From Pachypanchax playfairii (Eukaryota; Chordata; Actinopteri; Cyprinodontiformes; Aplocheilidae), in NCBI GenBank assembly GCA_006937955.1, contig SSNP01000243.1, forward strand, positions 358,248-422,247: DNA of 64,000 nt, given 5' to 3'. Each line of letters begins with the position of its first letter. Positions within the stretch are counted from its first letter, which is position 1. This document shows positions 14,401 through 26,400 of the stretch, in pieces. Both the position numbers and the translations under genes were made by a program. The notes beneath the pieces are model-generated. The model was not told the origin of the DNA and did not search any database. It saw only the letters and a program-made list of their open reading frames with translations.

Positions 14401-17400
14401 ATTATTGAAATATGCTATAAATGGGTAATTTATCAGAAGTTACAGTAATATCAATTTACATATGACACATCAAACTGACCGGTGTGTTAACCAGTTGCTC
14501 TATCATGGTCTATCATGGTCCTGAAACATTTTGGGTTACTATGGAAACAGAACACCAAAACCACGCACATCCCTTTACATCCTATGTTAAAGTGGCCCAG
14601 ATTAGCCTCAACTTAAAGAGCCTTAACTCTGGTCACTAGACACTGGTCTATAACATATACAGGGTGGGCCATTTATATGGATACACCTTAATAAAATGGG
14701 AATGAAATTACCAATAAGTTTGATGTATCACATGACCCTCTGCCTATCGAAAAAACAAAAGCTGGATCCAAGATGGCCAACTTCAAAATGGCCACTATGG
14801 TCACCACCCATCTTGAAAAGTTTGCCCCCTCACATATACTAATGTGCCACAAACAGGACGTTAATATCACCAACCATTCCCATTTTATTAAGGTGTATCC
14901 ATATAAATGGCCCACCCTGTATAAGCAATGTTCACATATTTGTTACTATGGCAAAACCATTTGCCATCAAACACACCCAGTGAGCTAATGGAGCCCACAA
15001 TAGGATTTGTGACCTCATGTCATATATCAAAGTAATGGGCTTCATCATTACAAGTGCAGCATAATCTCTGTGTGATGAGTGAAAGAGTTCACTGTAGCAA
15101 GATGGCCGCTGTTTGCGGACGTTCGCCCCCATTTGTTAGGTCTTGGGGTGGTTACTTATGATTTATGGGAGTACTGTTTTCTGGTAGTGGTTTTTCCAGT
15201 TTATCTGTGATTTTGTGTTTAGTTTTTCTTTCCACTAGTCACTCCGTTCCTTGTTTAGTCTAGTCATGTCTCATGTGTTCCTGTTAGGCTTTTATGTTTG
15301 GTCTCGCCCCACTTCCTGTTGTGCTTTTATTTTGATATCGTTTGTACTTCCTGTTTTTCCCCATGTATAGGTCCCTTGATTGTGTTTCGTCACTTCCTTT
15401 GTTTCTTTTGTTTCCAGGTGTGTCTAGTTTCTTTGATTAGCTTTCAGTTTGTTATTTAAGGACCGAGTTCAGGTTTATTTGTTATTGGTTCGTTTTGGTT
15501 CCTGGTCGTGTTTTCGTACAATAGATTACTTTTTCCTTCCTGCCTATGGTTCTTCTGTTCCTCATGATCCACAGATGTAAGTTTGTTTTGCTGCCCGTCA
15601 GCTTCTTGTTTTTCCCCCCATTAAATGTTTATGTTTGATCTCATCCCTGGTTTCCGTGCTCTTCTGCACTTGAGTCTGCCACTTAAACCCAGATCATAAC
15701 ACCATTGGCCAACAGCGGGGACAAGGCATCTAGTGTTTATATACACTCATCTAAAAGATTATTAGGAACACCATACTAATACGGTGGTTTACCCCCTTTC
15801 GCCTTTAGAACTGCCTTAATTCTATGTGGCATTGATTCAACAAGGTGCTGAAAGCATTCTTTAGAAATGTTGACCCATATTGATAGGATAGCATCTTACA
15901 GTTGATGCAGATTTGTGGGATACACTTCCAGGGCACGAAGCTCCCTTTTCCTTACATCCCAAAGATGCTCTATTGGGTTGAGATCTGGTGACTGTGGGGG
16001 CCATAGTTCAGTGAACTCATTGTCATGTTCAAGAGACCAATTCATCATCATCATCATCAATTTATTTATAAAGCACATTTAAAAACTGCAGTGACGCAGA
16101 CCAAAGTGCTGTACACAAATAAAAACAACAAATACAGAGATAAAAATGAACATACTATAAAAACAAACATAAAAACAATAAAATAAGGTCAGCAAGGGGT
16201 TAGACTGCCCCAACAGAGTTAAAAGCCTGAGAATAAAAGTAAGTCTTTAAACGGATCTTAAAAATACTAAGATGGGGCGAGTCTGACCATCAGGGGGAGC
16301 TGGTTCCATAAACTAGGGGCGCAAGCTGAGAACGCCCGCTCACCGCTGGCCTTATAGCGGGCTGGACGAACCTGAAGCAAGTACTGCTCAGAAGACCTCA
16401 GGGAACTCCTCGAGACATAGGGACAGAGAAGCTGCGCCAAGTAGGGTGGCCCGAGCGCATGCAAAGATTTAAAAGCAAATAAAAGAATCTTAAATTTAAT
16501 CCGATAGTGGATTGGCAGCCAGTGCAGATTAGCCAGTACAGGGGTGATATGATGCTTAAAAGCAGTCCCAGTTAAAAATCGTGCAGCAGCATTTTGTACT
16601 AACTGAAGACGAACTATTGCGGATGAAGGAGCACCATATAACAGAGAGTTGGCATAAGGCGTGATGTCACAAACGCATGGATGACTGAGTGAAGATCTTT
16701 TCTCCTCAAAATGGGTTTTAGCTTGGTCATTCTACGGAGGTGGAAAAAACGGGATCTAACAACCTGATTAATCTGGACATCAAATCTGAGGTCAGACTCA
16801 AAGATTTTTGATGTTCGGTTTCAGTTGAGCCGACAAGCAGGAGGGCAGAGTCGGGACTACAGCTGCAGGAGAACAAGGGGAAAACAATATTGCTTCCAAT
16901 TTAGACTCGTTTAAGTGGAGAAAATTTGCTGAGAGCCAAGTCTTAATCTCAGCCATACAATCAGAAAGGGGTTGCACTGGATCAGTTTATTTTAGGGCCA
17001 CATATAACTGACAGTCATCGGCAAAAAGGTGGTAATTCACCTGAAATTTCTTTAAAATGCCTGCCAGTGGTAAAAGATACAAGTTAAAAAGAAGTGGACC
17101 CAAAATCGAACCTTGGGGAACTCCACAGGTAAGAGGGGACACAGCAGAGGCACAATTTCCTAATGCAACATTAAAACCTCTGGCCTGAAAGTACGAGCGA
17201 AACCACTGGAGAGCTGATCCTCGGATGCCAACTAAGGACTCCAGGCGTTGCAGCAGAATAGCATGATCAACGGTATCAAAAGCAGCAGATAGATCCAGGA
17301 GGATCAGCAGGACATAAGAGCCAGAGTCAGAGGCGAGTAAAATATCATTAAAAACTCTAAGTAGTGCTGACTCTGTACTGTGAAGGGAGCGAAAACCAGA

Positions 17401-20400
17401 CTGAAACACGTCTAAGACATTAAAATGATCAAGATCTGAGATCTGACTAAAAACCACCTTCTCCAGCAATTTGGACAAAAATGGGAGCTTGGAGATGGGA
17501 CGGAAATTACTTATGTCATTGGCGTCCAGGCCCTGCTTTTTCAGGACAGGCTGGACAACCGCATGTTTAAAAACCTGGGGAATGCTACCCATCATCAAGG
17601 ACGCATTTATGATCTCAAGGATCAATTGAGCCACCACAGGGAAAACTTCCTTTAGGAGCCGAGCGGGAAAAAAGTCATTAGGTGAGCCCGAAGGCCTCAT
17701 GCCAGCCACTATAGTTAAAAGAAGGGGCAGGGAAATTGGAGAAAAACACTCAAAGAAATGAGAGGGAGGAGAAGGAGGCAGCAATATCTTGGAGCCGGGC
17801 AGGATTTGAGCACGTATACTGGAAACTTTGGAGCAAAAATGATGTAAAAATTGGTTACGGAGCTCATCAGAGGGATTAGCAAGAGGGACATTAGGTGACA
17901 GGAGAATGTTGATAGTAGAAAAAAGAACCCACTGGTTACCAGAGTGTTGGTTAACAATAGCAGAATAAAATTCAGAACGGGCCATCCTAACTGACCGCTG
18001 ATATCGCCTCCAGGCATCTTAAAGCAGCAAAAAGGAGGTTAGAGTTTTTTCTTTTTTCCATCGTCTTTCATATTTTCTACTTTCACTTCTAATAGCACGA
18101 GTGTGCTGGTTTAACCAAGGGTCAGGTCGACGACGAGAACGCCGGGACCCAAGTAGTGCCAACGAGTCTAACACTGATAGACATGAGGACTGGAAGTTAG
18201 ATAGGAGCACATCTGGATCAGAGGAGCTGCCAGGGGGTGATAAAAGATCTGGCAAACATAATGCAAGCTGAAGTGCTGTGAATGGAGAAATGCGACGAGT
18301 ACGGCACACCTCCACCTGCTTAGGTGAGGTACACCGAGATACATCCACAGAGAATAAAACAGGACAATGATCGGATAAACAGAAAATATCAGTCCGCACA
18401 TTAGTTACAGCTACACCATGAGACAGCACCAAGTCCAAAATGTGCGATCCACCATGAGTGGTGAAGTCCACTAGCTGGGTCAATCCAAGAGAGTCAATTA
18501 GGTTACAAAACTCAGCAACAAGTGGTTTCCCAGGACAACAGATGTGAATATTAAAATCATCCAGTATGAGGAGCCGATCATACTTTAGGATGACGTCAGC
18601 AAGACAGTCTGATAGCTGGGAAATAAAAACAGAGTTTTGCTTTGGAGGACGATACAGCAATACACAGAGGATCGGGGAGGAAGACCCAAGTTCAAACGCT
18701 GACATCTCAAAAGTGTCCCAAACCCCTTGTAAGGTAACGGGCTGGCAGGGAACATTAGAGTTAAAAACAGTCAGCAGGCCCCCACCACGGCCTGACAGAC
18801 GTGGGACGTTCAGATAAGCACATCCTCCTGGGAGTAGTTCGGCGATAGGAGCCAACTCACCCAGAACGGTCCATGACTCGGTGATGCAGAGCAAGTCCAG
18901 TGACTGATCAGTGAAGAAATCCTTGAGAATGAATGTTTTGTTACGAATCGAGTGGGCGTTAATCAAAGTGCACCACAGAGGTACAGCCAGGTTAGTGACG
19001 CGGTCGCCAGAGGACGAGGCGTGGCAAACAGGTTTTTAGATTCACCAAAGACACTCCACGCTGACAGCGATCACAGGTCCAGGAAGGGCGATCCTTATAG
19101 GTCCGGCGGGAGCGATCAGATGTGAGGAGGAAGCAGTCAATGGAGCGGCAACGAGGGCCGTGGTGCTGGGCTTTTGCGAGGCGCTCCAGGCTGGATCAGA
19201 GATGAGCCCGACGTCCACCCCGGCAGCCCCGGCGTCGGCGAAAGCTTTATGACATGATGCATTATCCGACGGGTACATGGTGGTCATGAAGGGATGGACA
19301 TGGTCAGAAACAATGCTCAGGTAGCCCGTGGCATTTAAACGATGAGCTATTGGCACTAAGGGGCCTAAAGTGTGCCAAGAAAACGTCCTCCACACCATTA
19401 CACCACCAGCAGCAGCCTGCACAGTGGTAACAAGGCATGATGGATCATGTTCTCATTCTGTTTACGCCAAATTCTGACTCTACTTTTGAATGTCTCGACA
19501 GAAAGGGAGACTCATCAGACCAGGCAACGTTTTTCCAGTCTTCAGCTATCCAATTTTAGTGAGCTCTTGCAAATTGTAGCCTCTTTTTCCTATTTGTAGT
19601 TGAGATGCCTCAAGGTTGTGTGTGTTGTGGCTTCACAAATGCTTTGCTACATTCCTCAGTTGTAATGAGTGGTTATTTCAGTCAAAGTTGCTCTTCTATC
19701 AGTTTGAAATCAGTCGGCCCATTCTCCTCTCACCTCTAGCAACAACAAGGCATTTTCGCCTACAGGACTGCTGCATACTGGATGTTTTTCCCTTTTCACA
19801 CCATTCTTTGTAAACCCTAGAAATGGTTGTGCGTGAAAATCCCAGTAACTGAGCAGATTGTGAAATACTCAGACCAGCCCGTCTGGCACCAACAACCATG
19901 CCACGCTCAAAATTGCTAAAATCACCTTTCTTGCCCATTCTGACATTCAGTTTGGAATTCAGGGGATTGTCTTGACCAGGACCACACCTCTAAATACATT
20001 CAAGCAACTGCCATGGGATTAGTTGATTAGATAATTGCATTAAGGAGAAATTGAACAGGTGTTCCTAATAATCCTTTAGGTGAGTGTACATATCTATGCT
20101 GCCGACTATGTGGATGGCTAGTGTGCCCTCACGACATCACTTCCAGGTCCTGCTGCCTGTTCCTGCTACAAGCGTAAAATATGGCAGTAGCAAAGGAACC
20201 GGTCACTTTTTTCTGGTTTTTAGAGTGACATCTTTTTGAGTGACATCAGTAAAAAAGGTTCTTAACTTGTGTGTGTTCGTGTGCTGGCTGGCAGGATTTT
20301 GAAGGGGAAAATACAGGCTTCAATGAAGAGCTAAATTTACAAGGTTGAGGTGAGTTCCTGACTCTCATCTGGCTCAAAATGCTATGACTGTTTTGCTTTA

Positions 20401-23400
20401 AACACAATATAAATTTGTTAATCAAATGTTTAGTTGTTGACCTTTACCATAAAAAAGATTTTATGTTTGTCAAACGTTACAAGTTGTTAGTAGCTAGCGT
20501 TAACTCACTAACCTAAAGCTCTCGGCTACCAAGCTATTGTTAATCTACAAGTCTAACATTAATTGTTTTTAGAATATCATGATGTCATGCACGCTACCTC
20601 TCTCTGCAGCCTAAGCATGGGCGTCCATGCTTAGGCTGCAGAGAGAGGTAGTGTTTGAAGCATGGATTCTACCGAGAACAAGAGAGCACACTCCAGCACC
20701 GACCCCAACCAAGAAAAAGGAACCAAGAGTTTTTCCAGCGTGACAAACAGGGGGAATTTTGAGTCGGATCGATGGAGGCAAAGATTGGTTCGGCGTTTGA
20801 GAAGTGGAAAATGCTGAGAGAATCTCAGTATGCAGTTGGTGTCATTTTTGCTTGCACGGTAAGAAGTTATTACTAAATATGTGGGGAAAAGAGTTGTGTC
20901 AGGTTCTGTGAGCGACTGTCCTGAGTGAGTCATCTTCTTAGGGAGAAGGTCTTTGGTTGGAAAGCTCAAACACCTGCTCGTTAAGCTGCGTAGGCTGCGG
21001 AGAAGAAAGCAGACGCTTATTTGGAGCCTGGTCTGAACACTTGATGCTTCTGTGTCTCCTCTGACTCTCCCGAGCTCTGTGAAACCTGGAGTCATCCAAA
21101 CCTGTCTCTCCTGTCTCTCTGTCTGCCCTGAGTTTGATCATTGTTGAAAGTTTAAAGAGGCCCTCCCATTAAAAACATTTTTTCTGAGGTTTCTGTTGAA
21201 TTCTTTAGCTCCACAGGTGTTTTTACCTTCACAGTGGGTGTGAAAACAGGTCAACAACTTCTCTTTCAGTTTTTATCTCTCAAACTACGCAGGTGGCGAT
21301 AACACCCGAGTTCTCCCGAGTTTGAACGGCCTGTACATATTTCATCACAACTCCTTTGTTTGTTAGTATTCAGCAGCTCCCGCAGTTGAAACCATGCCTA
21401 GCAGTCTGCTTGCTAAAAGCTGTAGCATAAGATCTAGCAAACAGGAAGGTCTGATGTTGCCATGCGCAGCGGGGCAGGAAACAGTATACCTTGCTCTCAT
21501 AGTCTAGTTTGTTAGCCAATCAGAATCCAGCAAATTCAAATAATGAATATGAACGAGCTGCTGCCGAAGCCTGACACGGAATGAGCCGGAACCACCCAAA
21601 TTTTGATACAGACAGATTGAAAGGTCTGTTAATCAGTGTTTCTTAACGTTTTTAGATTTCAAATGTTTCATATTACAGGTTAATACTTAATGGGACTCTA
21701 AGCAAGTTTAACCACAAATACATTTATAGAACTACACAATTTCTTCCTCATACATACTCCAACAATGTCACCAGAAAGAGCCCAGGCATTTTCACCGAAG
21801 TTGTTTCATATGCATGTAACATAATTTTATTAGTTATTAAAGAGGCCATTTCATACAAATTTCAGGACTTTGTAGTTATTTTTTAAGTATTAACCAGTAA
21901 TATGAAACATTTTATATCTAAAAATGTCAGGAAACATTTATTAACAGACCTTTCAATCTGTCTGCATTAAAATTCGGGTGGTTCCGGCTCCTTCCATCAG
22001 GCTGCTTCGTCAGCAGCTTGTTCATATTCATTATTCGAATTTGCTTGACTCACATTGGCTAACAAACTAGCCTATGAGAGCAAGGTATACTGTTTCCTGC
22101 CCCGCTGTGTATGGCAACGTCAGACATCGTGTCTTCCAGTTTGCTACCTTATGCTACAGCTTTTTAGTGAGCCGCATGCTAGGCGTGGTTTCAACTGCGG
22201 GAGCTGCCGAATACTAATGAACAAAGGAGTTCTGTCGTAACATATACAGGCCATTCGGACTCAGGAAAACGCGGGTGTTATCGCCATCTGCGTAGTTTGA
22301 GAGATTAAAACTGATAGAGAAGTAGTTGACCTGTTTTCACACCCACTGTGAAGGTAAGAACACCTGTGGAGCTAAAATATTCAACAGAAACCTCATAAAA
22401 ACCGTTTTTAATGGAAGGGCCTCTTTAATAGAGCTTGAGCACTAAAAAAGTAGACTATTATAGTCTGTTTTGAAGCAGTCTTGGGGGGCGATGAACTCTG
22501 AATTACCTATAAAGTAAAGTTTAATATCTCAGAAACTGTAGCAACACAAACGTTAATTTTACCTGCACAAATAAGCACAAACGAAGCACTAAAAAAGTAG
22601 ACTATTATGTTCTGTTTTGAAGCAGTTCGGAGGGGTGGTGATGTCATCATGCAAAAATAAAAATTGTAATATCTCAAAACCATAGCAGCACAAACTTCAA
22701 TTTTACCTGCACAAATCAGCACAAATGAAGCACTAAAAAAGCAGACTATTATGGTCTGTTTTAAAGCAGTCCGGGTGGGGGGCGGGGGTGGGGGGCGGAC
22801 AAGGCAATCGCGAGCCCAAAAGTTGGAAAACTGCTTAGAGCAGCTTTAAGTCATTTACAGGGAAGCTATTCTTTACATGATTCAAGATGCAAGTCTTTCT
22901 TTTTTAGAATAAGGTGACAATTTTCAAGAAAAAAGTCAGTATTTAGAAAAGTATACATTTACTGAATAACTGAGCAATGCCAAGTTTAATCCTTGTAATG
23001 TTTGGTTAGATTATCATTCTGTTATGTATTACCCCACTAAAAATAATTATTTGTATACGTTTTTGTTGTTATTTTGTTAGTTTTTTGTGTGTGTGTTGTT
23101 ATAATTAATAATATTGTCTTTTGTTTAATTTATAAAAAAATGCAATGTAACTTTGGTTTGCTAATTTATGTTATTTTTAAGGTATGGCAAAATAAGCATA
23201 TGCTTCAGCCAATACCTTTTTCTTATCAGTACTGCTTCATGATTTTTGAATTGTGGTTGTATTCAATTAACAACTGAATGCTAATCAAATAAATATCAAA
23301 ATATCAAATATTTATAAGGTTAAAGTCATTTTTGAGAATAAAGCCATTATTATAAACAATAAACAATATTAAAGTCACTATTGCCAAATTTTGTTGATTC

Positions 23401-26400
23401 TGTGGAGGGAGGATGAGGGGGATAAATAACAGTTCTGAGTTCTTTACTGTATGTAATGTTCTTTTCTGTTTTCTAGGCATAAAGATTTTATCCCAAACCA
23501 CAACTCAAAGGTCTCTGGATGGCATTTTCCACATGGCAAAGCAGCAGGACCAACAAGGGTTGCCTTGAATGAGGGAAAGGCTTTCCCTGACATTCGTCAT
23601 CCAACCAAACACGAGGCTAAAGTTAGTTTCCATTTCTAGCTTCTGATTTGGAAAATGGCTAAAGGAAAATTAAACCAAATTTTCTCTACTCTGAGCGTCT
23701 TTAAGCCACGTGACGTATTTCCAGAAGAATTTCAGATCGCGTACCTTTTTCCGGTCCTGCTGAAGCAAGCCTGTGTTGTCCCTTTGAGTTTGACAATTGT
23801 TCCAACTACTTCAGTTATCTTGTTTTCATTTTGTTTAACTTTAAATTGTATACATGCGCATGTGTGTGTACAAGATGACATCCAAGAGGACTAAGTTTTC
23901 CTTTCAAAAGAAAGAAGACAGCACAGCTAGCTACCAATAAACAGCGTCTTCAAGGTTTAACTCTTTTTTAAATATTCACACTTTGCCAAAAGATGGTGAG
24001 TTACAGAAAAAGTGGTTAGTTAAAATACGACGAGATAGCTTTAAGATCCCAGTCCATACAAGAGTTTGCAGTCATCCTTTTTCATCTGCTGATCTAATCA
24101 AGCCCGCTACATCAGGCAGACGCATACTTCTGAAGAAGAGAGCTGTACCAGTCCTGTTTGAGTGGAACAGCTACTCTCTGCCTGCCACTCGTCCTACTGT
24201 TTGGGACCGGACAGAGCGACCAAACTTGCTCGCCCTGATGATGAGGAGCCAGTGATGGAGATTGACTGCTATGACCACAACTACTGCTACACCACTGAGC
24301 CAGCAGCAGTGGACCTTGCCCTGGATGAGACAGAAGAACTCCGGTCCGAGCTCTCAATGCTCCGGAGGCAGGTGGAGGAAATGGCAGTCAGCTGCAAGTT
24401 TGGTTTGGAGTGGTTTGCTTCTTCTGATGATGACATCAGGTTTTATACAAGGTAAGCCAGAAGGTGGTAGTAGTGTATTCATATTTTTTTACAGAAATAA
24501 GCCTTGCGAACCTTTTAGCATTAGCTCAGGTAGCTTTTTACAGTAAAGTGAAGAGTAATAGAATACTAAAACGAAGCGTTACATGGATATGCATACAGGT
24601 TTAGATAAAAACTTAATGCTTTATTTATATAATTGTTTTCCATTCACTGTTAAAGAGGCCATTTCATAAAAAACGTCAGGAAGCATTTGTTAACAGACCT
24701 TTCAATCTGTCTGCATTAAAATTCGTGTGGTTCCGGCTCCTTCCGTGCGGCTGCTTCGTCAGCAGCTCGTTCATATTCAATATTCTAATTTGCTGGACTC
24801 AGATTGGCTAACTAGCCTATGAGAGCAAGGTATACTGTTTCTTGCCTCGCTCCGCATGGTAACATCAGGCATTCTCTCTTCCTATTTGCTACGTCTTATG
24901 CTACAGCTTTTAGCAAGCAGCCTGCTAGGCGTGGTTTCAACTGCGGGAGCTGCTAAATACTAGTGAACAAAGGAGTTGGGATGAAACAGATACAGGCCGT
25001 TCGAACTCGGGAGAACTCGGGTTTTATCGCCACCTGTGTAGTTTGAGAGATAAAAACTGAAAGAGAAGTTGTTGACCTGTTTTCACACCCACTATGAAGG
25101 TAAGAACACCTGTGGAGCTAAAATATTCAACAGAAACCTCAGAAAAAACATTTTTAATGGAAGGGCCTCTTTAAACAGAGGAATGTTTTCAGCTTGGTAG
25201 AAATGGTTGCCTCAAGATTGTTTACATTTCAGTTGCTGGATGAGGGCTCGCTTAGCCTTTTGTAGTGGAGCTGAGGATCTCCTATAAAGGGATTAATGTT
25301 TTATACACAGTCTTTTTGTCCTTTTATAATCCAACATACAGTGGGGCAAAAAAGTATTTAGTCAGCCACCAATTGTGTAAGTTCTCCCACTTAAAAAGAT
25401 CAGAGAGGCCTGTAATTTTTATCATAGGTATACCTCAACTATGAGAGACAAAATGAGGAAAAAAAATCCAGAAAATCACATTGTCTGATTTTTAAAGAAT
25501 TTATTTGCAAATTATGGTGGAAAATAAGTATTTGGTCAATAACAAAAGTTAATCTCAATACTTTGTTATATAGCCTTTGTTGGCAATGACAGAGGTCAAA
25601 CGTTTTCTGTAAGTCTTCACAAGGTTTTCACACACTGTTGCTGGTATTTTGGCCCATTCCTCCATGCAGATCTCCTCTAGAGCAGTGATGTTTTGGGGCT
25701 GACGCTGGGCAACACGGACTTTCAACTCCCTCCAGAGATTTTCTATGGGGTTGAGATCTGGAGACTGGCTAGACCACTCCAGGACCTTGAAATGCTTCTT
25801 ACGAAGCCACTCCTTTGCTGCCCGGGCAGTGTGTTTGGGATCATTGTCATGCTGAAAGACCCAGCCACGTCTCATTTTCAATGCCCTTGCTGATGGAAGG
25901 AGGTTTTCACTCAAAATCTTACGATACATGGCCCCATTCATTCTTTCCTTTACACGGATCAGTCGTCCTGGTCCCCTTGCAGAAAAACAGCCCCAAAGCA
26001 TGATGTTTCCACCCCCATGCTTTACAGTAGGTATGGTGTTCTTTGGATCCAACTCAGCATTCTTTCCCCTCCAAACACGACAAGTTGAGTTTCTACCAAA
26101 AAGTTCTATTTTGGTTTCATCTGACCATATGATGTTCTCCCAATCCTCTTCTGGATCATCCAAATGCTCTCTAGCAAACCGCAGATGGGCCTGTCCTGGC
26201 TTCAGCAGGGGGACACGTCTGGCACTGCAGGATTTGAGTCCCTGGCGGCGTAGTGTGTTACTGATGGTAGCCTTTGTTACTTTGGTCCCAGCTCTCTGCA
26301 GGTCATTCACTAGGTCCCTCCGTGTGGTTCTGGGATTTTTGCTCACCGTTCTTGTGATCATTTTGACCCCACGGGGTGAGATCTTGCGTGGAGCCCCAGA

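Larger units (their letters stand above)
16043..19242 (-). mobile_element. L2-like LINE, nearly full length, inserted in Tc1
   Basis: The 3' end (16043-16080) is TTTATAAATAAATTG followed by a TGA-repeat tail, as in L2/CR1-group fish LINEs. The 5' end is GC-rich (to about 19242). It encodes endonuclease then reverse transcriptase in one frame, interrupted by a single TAA at about 18019 and a further stop at 16987. The element appears to have landed in the Tc1 transposase just before its C-terminal third, with a small loss of target sequence. Confidence 0.85.
15744..20086 (-). mobile_element. Tc1-like transposon split by an L2-like LINE
   Basis: Termini CACTCATCTAAAAGATTATT (left) and CACTCACCTAAAGGATTATT (right, reverse complemented) are each bordered by TA. 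The right part (about 19243-20086) holds the transposase N-terminus (MGKKGDFSNFERGMVVGARR) and middle (GGVMVWRTFSWHTLGPLVPI). The left part (15744-about 16042) holds the C-terminal third (SPDLNPIEHLWD). The 3.2 kb between is the LINE below. The ORF has frameshifts and stops, so it is a relic of the same broad family as the elements at 56957 and 60642. Confidence 0.85.
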
